A stretch of 64,000 nucleotides of DNA from an uncultured Colwellia sp. (GCA_913058395.1 CAJXQI010000005.1:124001-188000); one strand, 5' to 3'. Numbered from the stretch's first letter, positions 17,585 to 26,356 are shown. Translations and numbers: made by a program. The notes: generated by a model from the letters alone, not told the origin.

Positions 17585-18931
17585 ATGCATACCCAAATAA
17601 ACCCTGTAGGTAATATGAATTTATTATCTCAAGCTGAAGTCGATCATTTACAACAATCTGCCACCAGTAAACTTTATAACCTTTATCGAAATTGTTCGTT
17701 AGCGGTATTAAATGCAGGAAGTCACACTGATAATGCTGAAGATATTTACCAACAATTCCTCGACTTTCAGATCCAAGTCTTACGCCGAGAACGAGGCGTT
17801 AAACTAGCCTTAGACAATCCACCAGAACATGCTTTTGTTGATGGCGACATAATTAAAGGTATTCAAGAGCACCTATCAGCCGTGTTACGAGATATATTAT
17901 TTATCAGTAATCGTTACGATGAAAATATTGAATGTTCAGACAGTGCAACTGATGTCACGTTTGATATTTTGCGAAATGCTAACGCGATAATTCCTGATAG
18001 CTCGCCAAACTTAATTACTTGTTGGGGCGGTCATTCAATTAACAGTACTGAATATAAATATACTAAAGAAGTAGGCTACCAATTAGGCCTACGTGGCTTT
18101 AATATTTGTACCGGTTGTGGCCCTGGCGCAATGAAAGGTCCAATGAAAGGCGCAACCTTTGGTCACGCTAAACAACGTAATACTGCGGGGCGTTATATTG
18201 GTTTAACGGAGCCGAGCATTATTGCCGCTGAGCCGCCTAATCCAATCGTTAATGAGCTGGTGATAATGCCTGACATTGAAAAGCGTTTAGAAGCCTTTGT
18301 ACGTATGTCACACGGTATAATTATATTTCCAGGCGGCGCGGGAACAGCCGAAGAGTTGTTATATATCCTTGGTATAATGCTTAATCCACAAAATCAGTCA
18401 CAAAAATTACCGATTATCTTAACCGGCCCAAGTGAAAGCGCTGAATACTTTACTCAAATCGATAAATTTATTGCCGCAACATTAGGCGAGCAAGCGCAAC
18501 AACTATATACCATTATTGTTGACGATCCTGAGCAAGTAGCGAAAACATTGAAATCTACAACAGAAGATGTGGTTGCACACCGAAAACACACCGGTGATTC
18601 ATATCACTTCAACTGGTCGTTGGTCATTGAATCTGACTTTCAACATCCTTTTGAGCCTAATCATGAAAATATGGCATCACTTAATTTGCATTACGAACAG
18701 GATATTGCGTCATTAGCAGCAAATTTACGTCGAGCCTTCTCAGGTATTGTGGCTGGTAACGTAAAAGCTAATGGTATAAAAGCCATACGCGAAAATGGAC
18801 CATTTGAAATTAGTGGCGACAAAGCCATGATGGCATTAATGGATACCTTGTTGAACTCATTTGTTAAACAACAACGTATGAAGCTACCTGGCAGTGAATA
18901 TATTCCTTGCTATAAGGTAATCGAAGGTTAA
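17585..18931 (+). CDS. ppnN: Pyrimidine/purine-nucleotide 5'-monophosphate nucleosidase PpnN
   Basis: A 448-residue LOG-family nucleosidase that cleaves nucleoside monophosphates to base and ribose 5-phosphate; in E. coli it is regulated by (p)ppGpp. Motifs: [20 protein letters not shown], and the LOG signature P-G-G-A-G-T-A-E-E. Length and colinearity match E. coli YgdH/PpnN (454 aa). GGAGG lies eight bases before the ATG. The next gene, xni, begins five bases after the stop, the same neighbourhood as in E. coli minus the serine genes. Confidence 0.94.
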   Translation: MHTQINPVGNMNLLSQAEVDHLQQSATSKLYNLYRNCSLAVLNAGSHTDNAEDIYQQFLDFQIQVLRRERGVKLALDNPPEHAFVDGDIIKGIQEHLSAVLRDILFISNRYDENIECSDSATDVTFDILRNANAIIPDSSPNLITCWGGHSINSTEYKYTKEVGYQLGLRGFNICTGCGPGAMKGPMKGATFGHAKQRNTAGRYIGLTEPSIIAAEPPNPIVNELVIMPDIEKRLEAFVRMSHGIIIFPGGAGTAEELLYILGIMLNPQNQSQKLPIILTGPSESAEYFTQIDKFIAATLGEQAQQLYTIIVDDPEQVAKTLKSTTEDVVAHRKHTGDSYHFNWSLVIESDFQHPFEPNHENMASLNLHYEQDIASLAANLRRAFSGIVAGNVKANGIKAIRENGPFEISGDKAMMALMDTLLNSFVKQQRMKLPGSEYIPCYKVIEG

Positions 18932-18936
18932 GTTTT

Positions 18937-19758
18937 ATGGCTGTAAATCTGGTATTAATTGATGCGCTAAATTTAATAAGAAGAATATATGCCGTTCAAG
19001 AGCGTCCATTCTTACTTAATAATGAATTAGCAGAAAATACCAAACAACAAGTGCTATTTAATACCGCAAAAGGTTGCGATCAAGCATTAAGTAAAATTAT
19101 TGACCAATTGCAACCTAGCCATGCGCTAGCGGTATTCGATTCTCAAGCTCCTTGCTGGCGTTACGATATTTATCCAGATTATAAGAAGGGTAGGAAAAAA
19201 ATGCCTGAGCATTTGGCAGATACCCTTCCCAATATACAAGATTTATTTATGAAACGGTTCGTTGACTCATTGGTGTCGGATGAAGATGAAGCTGACGATC
19301 TCATTGCCACATTGGCAATTAAAGTTGCATTACGTAATCAAAATGTCACGATCATCTCTACTGACAAATGTTTTCTGTCATTGTTATGCCCGAATATAAA
19401 AGTTTACGATTATTTTAATCGACGTTATTTAGATGATGAGTATGTCGAAAATAAATTTAATGTAAAACCAAATAAATTGATGGACTTATGGACATTAACT
19501 GGCGATAGCACCAATAAAATACCAGGTGTTGCTGGCATTGGACAAGTAACTGCGTCAAAACTTCTGAATCAATATGGGTCGATAAAAAGTATTCTTAGCG
19601 CAGATGACTTAAAAAGTAGTGTCAAAGAGAAACTAGATCTGCATAAAGAGCAAATATCACTCAGCAAACAATTACTGACGCTTAAACTAGATATTCCATT
19701 AGGTTTTAATTTAAAAGACATTAGATTACCAATTGAAAATACGCTTGCCAGCACTTAA
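18937..19758 (+). CDS. xni: Flap endonuclease Xni (ExoIX)
   Basis: A 273-residue member of the 5'-nuclease family related to the N-terminal domain of DNA polymerase I. Seen: L-I-D-A-L-N-L-I-R-R at the N-terminus, P-x-Y-K-x-G-R, the acidic cluster D-E-D-E-A-D-D (about 113-119), S-T-D-K-C-F, and the helix-hairpin-helix segment K-I-P-G-V-A-G-I-G. Three of the usual metal-binding carboxylates of larger flap nucleases are missing in the Xni family; I did not map them here. It probably shares a transcript with ppnN. Confidence 0.92.
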   Translation: MAVNLVLIDALNLIRRIYAVQERPFLLNNELAENTKQQVLFNTAKGCDQALSKIIDQLQPSHALAVFDSQAPCWRYDIYPDYKKGRKKMPEHLADTLPNIQDLFMKRFVDSLVSDEDEADDLIATLAIKVALRNQNVTIISTDKCFLSLLCPNIKVYDYFNRRYLDDEYVENKFNVKPNKLMDLWTLTGDSTNKIPGVAGIGQVTASKLLNQYGSIKSILSADDLKSSVKEKLDLHKEQISLSKQLLTLKLDIPLGFNLKDIRLPIENTLAST

Positions 19759-19902
19759 CAATCTGGTAACATTCAGCATAATTACTTGAGTTGCGATTAA
19801 CCCTCAAAAAAATACGACAGAATTACCCCAAAGCACGAAAATTTAAATTATAGTTAATAGGTAAAATTTAAATGTCGTTGTATAAAGGCTAAAGGAAAAA
19901 TA

Positions 19903-20280
19903 GTGAATAAAAAAGTCATTGCTAGAATATTAGTTGCATTAGCCGCCTATGGCGTATTTGTCGGCTTAGTTGTCAACTTTTATGATGACAGCCCCGCAAA
20001 AATGCAATGGGAAGACAGAGAAGCCTATAACCGCCAGTTTATAGCGAAGCTTGCCTTAGAAAAATTTAACTTTAACAGTGCTATTGAACAATTAGGTAGC
20101 CCTGATATTACCGAAGCTAAAATTGTTGACGAAGTTAGTTACCAAGTTAGCTTTTACCGTACACAGCATGTTAAATCAGATGGTATTACCACTCAAGATG
20201 AGTGTACCGCGCTATTATTCGCTAATGGCATATTAACTGCCATAGGCAAAACAGCTTATCAACAGTTTCAAAACTTATAA
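19903..20280 (+). CDS. DUF3192-family membrane-anchored protein
   Basis: A 125-residue protein beginning at GTG, with AAAGGAAA just upstream. A single N-terminal hydrophobic helix (about 6-26) lacks a lipobox, so unlike its paralogue at 13.3 kb it is probably anchored by the helix. The rest carries the same blocks: R-E-A-Y-N-R-Q-F-I-A-K-L, F-Y-R-T-Q-H and D-G-I-T-T-Q-D-E-C-T. The function is unknown. It has its own terminator. Confidence 0.82.
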   Translation: MNKKVIARILVALAAYGVFVGLVVNFYDDSPAKMQWEDREAYNRQFIAKLALEKFNFNSAIEQLGSPDITEAKIVDEVSYQVSFYRTQHVKSDGITTQDECTALLFANGILTAIGKTAYQQFQNL

Positions 20281-20307
20281 TAATTTTCGATTACTCAATT
20301 ACTCGAG

Positions 20308-20334
20308 AAACAGCCTTATGGGCTGTTTTTTTAT
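20308..20334 (+). terminator. Intrinsic terminator after the second DUF3192 gene
   Basis: AAACAGCC pairs with GGCTGTTT across a five-base loop, and a run of T residues follows on the plus strand. Confidence 0.85.
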
Positions 20335-20630
20335 CTTGTTTTTTCTATTCAGCTAGCAGTTGTTTTATACAGTGGTTCTGCCCAACTAACATAAGCTTAT
20401 ACGTCGTGTTATTTCAATTAATTTTTGCCTTTCTTTTGGCCATAAGACTAAAGTTTAAGACTAATTTTCACTAACTGATCCGATTAGTTGTTATAATCAC
20501 AATATTAAGCCGATTAACTCAGCAAAAGCAGTGTTAGATCAACTATCTTGGTCTACATTTATTGTATATTTAATCAACGGTTTTGATTCTCATCATTCAA
20601 GAAAAGCAATATTCATAAGGTAATTAAACA
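20335..20630. other. Promoter region of isocitrate dehydrogenase gene
   Basis: About 300 AT-rich bases with no gene. A TATAAT occurs near 20493, just after an imperfect ACTAA/TTAGT inverted repeat that could be an operator, but no good -35 lies at the right distance. The Shine-Dalgarno before the ATG is AAGGTAA. Confidence 0.4.
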
Positions 20631-21638
20631 ATGGCTAAACAAACTATCACGGTGATCCCTGGCGACGGCATAGGTCCAGATATTATAGACGCAACGATTA
20701 AGGTACTAGATAAAGCTGGTTGTAACTTTGCCTATGAATATGCTGATGCAGGATTAACAGCATTAGAAAATCACGGCGATCTTGTTCCTGAGTCGACATT
20801 AGACCTAATAAAGAAAAACAAAGTAACTTTAAAGGGCCCCCTAACAACACCGGTTGGCGAAGGTTTTACCTCGATTAATGTTACGTTACGTAAGCAGTTC
20901 AAATTATATGCTAATTTACGTCCTGTACTTTCTTTTAAAGGTACTAAGGCTCGTTATGAAAATATCGATATTCTAACGGTACGAGAAAACACTCAAGGTA
21001 TGTATTCCGGTGCCGGTCAAGTGGTGTCTGAAGATGGTACACAAGCAGAAGCGATGAGTATCGTGACACGCGATGGCGCTGAAAAAATATTAACTTTTGC
21101 TTATGAAACTGCTCGTAAAGAAGGTCGAAAAAAAGTAACAGCTGTGCATAAAGCAAATATTTTAAAATCAACATCCGGTTTATTCTTGAAAGTTGCGCGT
21201 GAAGTTGCTGCTCGTTATCCTGACATTGAATCAACAGAAATGATTGTTGATAACTGTTGCATGCAATTAGTAATGAATCCTGAGCAATTCGATGTCATCG
21301 TTACCACTAACCTTTTTGGTGATATTTTATCTGATTTATGTGCAGGTTTAGTTGGCGGTTTAGGCATGGCACCAGGCGCTAACATTGGTGAAGACTGTGC
21401 AATTTTTGAAGCTGTTCATGGTAGCGCACCAGATATTGCAGGTAAAAACTTAGCAAACCCTACTTCAGTAATTTTAGCTGCATTACAAATGCTAGAGTAC
21501 CTAGAAATGAGCGATAAAGCTGACAACATCAGAAAAGCACTAACTGATGTAATTGCCACTGGTGATCGCACTACTCGCGATTTAGGCGGCACACATGGTA
21601 CTACTGACTTTACAGATGCAGTATTAGAGCGTTTATAA
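20631..21638 (+). CDS. NAD-dependent isocitrate dehydrogenase
   Basis: A 335-residue member of the isocitrate/isopropylmalate dehydrogenase family: oxidative decarboxylation of isocitrate to 2-oxoglutarate. Motifs: I-P-G-D-G-I-G-P at the N-terminus, the substrate loop S-I-N-V-T-L-R-K-Q-F-K-L-Y-A-N-L-R-P, E-N-T-Q-G-M-Y-S-G, H-K-A-N-I-L-K, and E-A-V-H-G-S-A-P-D-I-A-G. The short homodimeric form with this loop is the bacterial NAD-linked enzyme close to mitochondrial IDH subunits. The alternatives (isopropylmalate or tartrate dehydrogenase) lack the S-x-N-x-x-L-R pattern. It is monocistronic between terminators. Confidence 0.9.
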   Translation: MAKQTITVIPGDGIGPDIIDATIKVLDKAGCNFAYEYADAGLTALENHGDLVPESTLDLIKKNKVTLKGPLTTPVGEGFTSINVTLRKQFKLYANLRPVLSFKGTKARYENIDILTVRENTQGMYSGAGQVVSEDGTQAEAMSIVTRDGAEKILTFAYETARKEGRKKVTAVHKANILKSTSGLFLKVAREVAARYPDIESTEMIVDNCCMQLVMNPEQFDVIVTTNLFGDILSDLCAGLVGGLGMAPGANIGEDCAIFEAVHGSAPDIAGKNLANPTSVILAALQMLEYLEMSDKADNIRKALTDVIATGDRTTRDLGGTHGTTDFTDAVLERL

Positions 21639-21665
21639 AGGCGCACTAATTATCAATAATGATAA

Positions 21666-21691
21666 AGCCAAGCTTAATGCTTGGTTTTTTT
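21666..21691 (+). terminator. Intrinsic terminator after isocitrate dehydrogenase gene
   Basis: CCAAGC pairs with GCTTGG around a five-base loop, followed by seven T residues on the plus strand. Confidence 0.83.
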
Positions 21692-21766
21692 ATATTTCAT
21701 TTTTCATACATTAATTTTAAACTGCTGCTTTAACAAATGAGCCTATCAGACAAACTGAACAAGCAT

Positions 21767-21793
21767 AAAAAAGAGCCATTAGGCTCTTTTTTA
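21767..21793. terminator. Bidirectional terminator between isocitrate dehydrogenase and rlmM genes
   Basis: AAAAAAGAGCC pairs with GGCTCTTTTTT around ATTA. It has T-runs on both strands, so it can stop both the rightward dehydrogenase message and the leftward rlmM message. Confidence 0.85.
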
Positions 21794-21814
21794 TAGCGAA
21801 AGTGTTACTTTAAA

Positions 21815-22969
21815 TTAGTTGCGTTGATTAACTCTGTGCACTTTATATTTAACAAATAATGTTATTTCATCACGATCATAGTACAAGTGCTTTGCCTCGT
21901 AATAACAGTTTGGCAATGCCTCATGTAGTTTTTCAAGTAGTTCTTTGACTATGTCGTATTTTTTAGCCATAGGCAGCTTTAAGTTAATAACGGCTTCTCT
22001 ACAATACCCCTCAGTAAACCAGTTGATAACCATATCTATTACGCGTTGTGGCTTTTCTATCATATCGCAAACAAGCCAATCAATTGGGGTCTGATCTGGA
22101 ATGCTCACTTTTTTACCTGCGCCCGTTTCACGCACTATCCAATACACAGTCTGTTTTTGTGGCACATATTTGAAACCATCCATCATGCGATGTTTAACTT
22201 GCCCGGTTTCCATTAATGATTCTGCCATCGGGCCATTATCAATAGATGTAACCATCATGCCACGACGAACTAGTTGATAAGTCCAGCCACCAGGTGCTGC
22301 GCCTAAATCAACGGCAGTCATGCCGGAGGTTAATCTGGTTTCCCACTCATCACGAGGAATAAAGTGTAGAAACGCTTCATCTAATTTCAATGTCGAACGG
22401 CTTGGTGATGCGTTAGGGAATTTCAAACGCGGAATACCCATCACATGTGCTGATGTATTGTGCGCCAGAGAGAAACCAAAAATAACTTCTTTGCCCGAAA
22501 GAAATAAAGCATGCAATATTGCACCTTCTTTATTGGTCCCCGCTTTATTACCCTTTTCAGTCAAGACTTTATTTTTTCTTAATGCTTGACGCAAAGGTAC
22601 TGCTAATTTACGACAAAATTTCGAGAGTTCTTTACCGTCATTAGTATCAGGGGTTTCCATGCGTAAATCGGCATACTGCCATTCGCTACCCAATGCTTCA
22701 ACAATGGCTTCAACACGATTATAGTCAGGTAACGCAATTTTTTCAGTTACGGTGATAAACCATTGACGAGCAAAAATAAGGCGTCGTAATGGCATATTTT
22801 TCATCAATGCCTCACCATCTTCGGGGTTATTCAAATGAAAATAAACCACACCTTGGTTTTTTGTCAGCTGCAAGTAACCATACACTTCGCTCCATGCCGC
22901 TTTTTCTTGAATTTCTGCGCCACATTCTTTTTCGAATCCTGGGCGACAATATAAAACTATTGCAGTCAT
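21815..22969 (-). CDS. rlmM: 23S rRNA 2'-O-ribose methyltransferase RlmM
   Basis: A 384-residue SAM-dependent enzyme which in E. coli methylates C2498 of 23S rRNA. The N-terminal THUMP-like part opens C-R-P-G-F-E-K-E-C. The Rossmann domain has V-D-L-G-A-A-P-G-G-W-T-Y-Q-L, D-W-L-V-C-D-M and the catalytic Lys region N-L-K-L-P-M. Length and colinearity match E. coli YgdE. It follows the DUF423 gene by five bases, in the conserved gcvA-ygdD-rlmM order. Confidence 0.95.
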   Translation of the reverse strand: MTAIVLYCRPGFEKECGAEIQEKAAWSEVYGYLQLTKNQGVVYFHLNNPEDGEALMKNMPLRRLIFARQWFITVTEKIALPDYNRVEAIVEALGSEWQYADLRMETPDTNDGKELSKFCRKLAVPLRQALRKNKVLTEKGNKAGTNKEGAILHALFLSGKEVIFGFSLAHNTSAHVMGIPRLKFPNASPSRSTLKLDEAFLHFIPRDEWETRLTSGMTAVDLGAAPGGWTYQLVRRGMMVTSIDNGPMAESLMETGQVKHRMMDGFKYVPQKQTVYWIVRETGAGKKVSIPDQTPIDWLVCDMIEKPQRVIDMVINWFTEGYCREAVINLKLPMAKKYDIVKELLEKLHEALPNCYYEAKHLYYDRDEITLFVKYKVHRVNQRN

Positions 22970-22974
22970 TTAAA

Positions 22975-23376
22975 TTAATTACCTAACTTATGTTGAAACA
23001 TTTTGGCACCTGAAAAACCGAGTAACAGCCAAGCAAGTGCAAATGAGAGCCCACCTGAAGGGGCCAATTTTCCGATCATCGTCAGATCGAAAAATGTTTT
23101 AATATATAAACTACCACTAAACAATATAATACCTAAGGCAAAAAATATCGCGGCAAACATCAATACAATGTTGCTATGAACTTTGTATAAAATAATCGTT
23201 AATATTAATGCAAGTGTATGAATAAATTGATATTGAAGTGCTATCGACAATCTATCTTGTAGCTCAAGTGGCAACGCTTGTCCGCCATGCGCTAACCAAG
23301 CGCCGAATAATACCGAAAAACAACCGCTGATACCAACAAATAGTGTCAGAAGTTTCGCTATGTTAACGACATACAT
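22975..23376 (-). CDS. DUF423 (YgdD-like) inner-membrane protein
   Basis: A 133-residue protein with four hydrophobic helices (about 8-28, 48-68, 72-92, 103-123). G-A-W-L-A-H-G and Q-Y-Q-F-I-H-T-L-A-L are the conserved DUF423 blocks, as is the G-G-x-S-F-A-L-A-W-L-L-L segment. The molecular function is unknown. Its start overlaps the end of the hydrolase gene by 14 bases. Confidence 0.9.
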   Translation of the reverse strand: MYVVNIAKLLTLFVGISGCFSVLFGAWLAHGGQALPLELQDRLSIALQYQFIHTLALILTIILYKVHSNIVLMFAAIFFALGIILFSGSLYIKTFFDLTMIGKLAPSGGLSFALAWLLLGFSGAKMFQHKLGN

Positions 23377-24046
23377 CGATAAACTCCTTCATTTTAAACA
23401 CTGCTGAATTTCTATGTTGCTCAAGCGTAAAACCAGACTTTACTCTTGGCTTTAAGTCATGGTCGCCATCATTAAAATAGTGTACTTGGCATTTAGGCGA
23501 TATTTCATAACTTTCAATCTCATTCTTACAACCCAAAGCATCACGATCACCTTGTAAAATCAAAACGGGTAATTGTGTTTCTTGTAATGGCGTTAAACGT
23601 AATTTATCTAGTTTTTTAACTGGATGAAATGGGTAGCCTAAACAAATCACACCTTTTACTTGGTTATCCATCATAAGATCCTTATCACTTGCTATCGTTG
23701 CAGCTACTCTACCACCCATTGATTTTCCGCCAATAAAAATAGGTAATGAACTATTCACGCTTGCTAACACTGACTGGTAGCATGCTATGAGACTTGGCAT
23801 TTTATCCGGTGGTCGTCTTTTTCCATCAAGTTTACGTTTATCCATGTAAGGGAAGTTAAAACGCAACACATTAATTTTTTGATTGTTGAGTAAACGATTA
23901 ATTTCTGAAATGTACTCATGTTCCATATCAGCGCCAGCACCATGGGCAAAAATAACTAATGCTTTAGCGTCATCAACTGTGCTCAATAGCTGACTAGTTG
24001 TTGCTTTATCAACCACACTGTTTGTTTTATCATCACACTCTGTCAT
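23363..24046 (-). CDS. Alpha/beta hydrolase of the KANL3/Tex30 type
   Basis: A 227-residue cytoplasmic alpha/beta hydrolase. The oxyanion strand reads V-I-F-A-H-G-A-G-A-D, the nucleophile elbow G-G-K-S-M-G-G-R, the acid lies in Q-G-D-R-D-A-L-G, and the His in N-D-G-D-H-D-L. The family is widespread and its substrate is unknown. It sits between gcvA and the DUF423 gene, a place where E. coli has nothing. One base overlaps the stop of gcvA, suggesting a four-gene transcript. Confidence 0.85.
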   Translation of the reverse strand: MTECDDKTNSVVDKATTSQLLSTVDDAKALVIFAHGAGADMEHEYISEINRLLNNQKINVLRFNFPYMDKRKLDGKRRPPDKMPSLIACYQSVLASVNSSLPIFIGGKSMGGRVAATIASDKDLMMDNQVKGVICLGYPFHPVKKLDKLRLTPLQETQLPVLILQGDRDALGCKNEIESYEISPKCQVHYFNDGDHDLKPRVKSGFTLEQHRNSAVFKMKEFIDVCR

Positions 24047-24963
24047 TATACAATTTGCCCTTCTTCCAATAGCTCTTGTTCATCCGAAACGGTTTTTAAT
24101 ACCCACTCACGAAACGCTGCAATTTTACCTATTTCGAGTTGTTGCTCTCGACAAACTATGTAGTAGGAGTTTTTGCTCACTAGCACATCATTAAACGGGC
24201 AAACTAATCGACCTGCGTCAATATCTGGTTTGGCTAAAACACTATGCGCTAACGCTACACCTTGACCATGAATTGCCGCTTGTACCACCATTGCAGAATG
24301 ACTAAATATTGGCCCGTGATTTACATTTCCCCCTCGCACATCAACATGCTTGAACCAACGTTTCCAATCTCTTCGCGAGGTATCATGCAATAACGTATGG
24401 TTGGCGAGATCTTCAATTTTATCTAATGGCTTCTTACCTGACATCAATAACGGTGAGCATACAGGAATTAAATACTCTGTATGCAATTGCTCAGCGTGAA
24501 TACCGCTCCAGCGACCTCTTCCGTAATAAATAGCAAGATCAACATCCTCTGTTAATGAGTTCTCGGGTTGGTCAACTGCTTTAATACGCACATCAATATC
24601 GGAATGTAATAAATTAAACGTATTAAGCCGCGGCACTAACCATTGAATGGCGAAGCTTGGCTGTAAACTTACCGTAATAGCGCCTTTTGCACCACGAGCT
24701 AAAAGCCGCTCTGTCGCTTCATGTAAGGAGTTGAAGACATCCTTAATATCAAGGTAGTAAGACTGCCCTTCTTCCGTTAATAACAAGGCACGGTTTTTAC
24801 GCATGAATAACTTTATGCCTAAGTTTTCTTCCAACGCTTTTATTTGATGACTTATTGCCGCTTGAGTGACGAATAATTCCTCTGCTGCACGGGTAAAACT
24901 TAATTGTCTTGCTGATGCCTCGAACGCTCTCAATGCGTTTAGTGGCGGGAGTCTATTAGCCAA
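24046..24963 (-). CDS. gcvA: LysR-type regulator GcvA
   Basis: A 305-residue LysR-family regulator: N-terminal winged helix (P-P-L-N-A-L-R-A-F-E-A-S-A-R, T-Q-A-A-I-S-H-Q-I-K-A-L-E) and a type-2 periplasmic-binding-protein-like effector domain. Sequence and the ygdD-rlmM neighbourhood match GcvA, regulator of the glycine cleavage operon. The effector in E. coli is glycine/purines via GcvR. No gcvTHP genes or obvious GcvB sRNA are in this window. The first gene of its leftward transcript. Confidence 0.88.
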   Translation of the reverse strand: MANRLPPLNALRAFEASARQLSFTRAAEELFVTQAAISHQIKALEENLGIKLFMRKNRALLLTEEGQSYYLDIKDVFNSLHEATERLLARGAKGAITVSLQPSFAIQWLVPRLNTFNLLHSDIDVRIKAVDQPENSLTEDVDLAIYYGRGRWSGIHAEQLHTEYLIPVCSPLLMSGKKPLDKIEDLANHTLLHDTSRRDWKRWFKHVDVRGGNVNHGPIFSHSAMVVQAAIHGQGVALAHSVLAKPDIDAGRLVCPFNDVLVSKNSYYIVCREQQLEIGKIAAFREWVLKTVSDEQELLEEGQIV

Positions 24964-25101
24964 AGTACACCTATATTTTTATATTGACGACATGCATTTC
25001 GCTGCATAAATCATTATTTTACCGACATAAGTAGTCAGATTAGTTTTTCTAATGAATGACATTATAAATTGTCATTTTAAAAGTTGCCAGCTTTACCGTA
25101 A

Positions 25102-25246
25102 TATACTCGCCATAGATGAAGGACTTCATCTTTGTCCCGTATTGAACGGGTAGAAAACAAACAGGCTCCCAACCCTTGTTTGCATGTGAAAAGAAAAAGT
25201 CCCAAAACATCTATAAGGACTATTGACGTTTTATTACAGGTGACTT
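25102..25246 (+). promoter_or_regulatory. Structured 5' leader (four hairpins) of a small secreted protein gene
   Basis: A TATACT (25102-25107) is followed seven bases later by a series of stems: AGATGAA/TTCATCT (25114-25131), CCCGT/ACGGG (25136-25150), CAAACA/TGTTTG (25158-25182) and AGTCC/GGACT (25198-25221). The Shine-Dalgarno AGGTGA lies after the last stem. GGAC in the first loop could pair with GTCC at 25134-25137 or 25199-25202, so alternative folds are possible. The -35 is poor. It looks like a leader of about 130 nt with regulatory RNA structure; the ligand or partner is unknown. Confidence 0.45.
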
Positions 25247-25513
25247 ATGAACAACATTTTAAAATTATCGGCTATTGCCATTTTAGCTTTTGTGGCGAAT
25301 AGCAGCCAAGCAACAGAGTTAGTAAAAGTACAAGCAACTAATACATTTGATTTTATGGAAATGGCTAAAGTAAATTTAGCACAATCAATCAAATTAAATA
25401 CGGTAGAAATAAACACTATCGAAATTGAGGCTCGCTCTCAAGTAGCTATGACAAATACTAAAGCTGAAAAACGCAACGATGAAAGCGTTAAAACTTCATC
25501 ACTAGCCGAATAA
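25247..25513 (+). CDS. Small secreted hypothetical protein
   Basis: An 88-residue protein with a clear signal peptide (about 1-22, ending S-S-Q-A). The mature part is about 66 residues, amphipathic and rich in Val, Thr, Glu and Lys, with repeated T-V-E-I-N-T-I-E-I-E. There is no Cys and no domain I recognise. AGGTGA precedes the ATG by seven bases and a strong terminator follows, so it is a genuine single-gene transcript. Its long structured leader suggests post-transcriptional control. Confidence 0.7.
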   Translation: MNNILKLSAIAILAFVANSSQATELVKVQATNTFDFMEMAKVNLAQSIKLNTVEINTIEIEARSQVAMTNTKAEKRNDESVKTSSLAE

Positions 25514-25562
25514 ACATTATTTCGGTAGCAAATTAATTTCTCTAGAATTAATGCTCGCAAAG

Positions 25563-25587
25563 AAAGGTGCCTTTTGGCACCTTTTTT
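25563..25587 (+). terminator. Intrinsic terminator after the small secreted protein gene
   Basis: AAAGGTGCC pairs with GGCACCTTT around TTTT, followed by further T residues on the plus strand. Confidence 0.88.
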
Positions 25588-25640
25588 GTTTTCCAGCAAT
25601 AATAAAGTGCACTGACCTTACTCCAAACTAATCAGCCCGA

Positions 25641-26294
25641 TTAATCAGCTAAAGAAATGATGTAGAGTTTTTCTTGTAAATAATCAACATCAAGACTTCG
25701 TTGCGCGAATTGCTTATCCTCTAGCTCATTTGTCGCCACACAGGTTACTTTAAAGCCTGAAAACAGTTTTTCTACATCATCAGCTCTAATAGCAAATGGC
25801 GGCCCTTTTAGCTGCTTTGATGGGAATTCAAGTGTGACAAGAAAGAGTCGTGTACAAGCAGAAAAAAACGTTTTTAAATGCTCTACATATTTTTGCTGCA
25901 TTGACACAGGTAAAGCGATTAACCCAGCTCGATCATATATCCAATCAACATTGCCAATTAGATCTGTAGATAGGCCAAAAAAGTCACCCTGTAACAAAGA
26001 TAGTTGTGCACAGGAATATTCTATGAAATCACCAATGTGCTGTTGTTGATACTCGAATCCATTATCGAGAAAGAAGTCACGACATGCAATTTCGCTTAAT
26101 TCATTGCCCGTAACACGGATAAACTGCGCTAAGTATACTATATCAAGTGTTTTACCACATAAAGGCACGAAAACATGTTTATCTGAAGGTAAGCACATTG
26201 ACGTAAAGTGCTCAATTAAGAATGGATGTACTTGTTGTTGATGAAAGCCTAAGGCATTTCGTTCCCAACATTTATGCCAAAAACTACTTTCCAT
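25641..26294 (-). CDS. tpm: Thiopurine S-methyltransferase
   Basis: A 217-residue SAM-dependent methyltransferase of the TPMT family, known in bacteria for methylating thiopurines and selenium/tellurium oxyanions. Start chosen at M-E-S-S-F-W because AAAGGAGG sits five bases upstream; an ATG 21 bases earlier has no such site. Motifs: F-W-H-K-C-W, V-F-V-P-L-C-G-K-T-L-D, G-N-E-L-S-E, W-I-Y-D-R-A and V-T-L-E-F. It lies downstream of sohB on the same strand, with a perfect hairpin between them. Confidence 0.93.
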   Translation of the reverse strand: MESSFWHKCWERNALGFHQQQVHPFLIEHFTSMCLPSDKHVFVPLCGKTLDIVYLAQFIRVTGNELSEIACRDFFLDNGFEYQQQHIGDFIEYSCAQLSLLQGDFFGLSTDLIGNVDWIYDRAGLIALPVSMQQKYVEHLKTFFSACTRLFLVTLEFPSKQLKGPPFAIRADDVEKLFSGFKVTCVATNELEDKQFAQRSLDVDYLQEKLYIISLAD

Positions 26295-26311
26295 ATTGGC
26301 CTCCTTTATCA

Positions 26312-26341
26312 GCATACCAATAGCTTATTTTATTGGTATGC
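26312..26341 (-). other. 11-bp perfect hairpin between sohB and tpm
   Basis: GCATACCAATA pairs with TATTGGTATGC around eight bases. It lies after the sohB stop and ends just before the tpm Shine-Dalgarno on the minus strand. No T-run follows, so it is not a standard terminator. It may stabilise the sohB 3' end or affect tpm translation. Confidence 0.5.
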
Positions 26342-26356
26342 TGTGAACATTGGCGT

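Noticed and set aside
24964-25246. GcvB small RNA
   Set aside because: The location beside gcvA fits, but the GU-rich R1 region and terminator of GcvB are missing; the transcript continues into a coding sequence.
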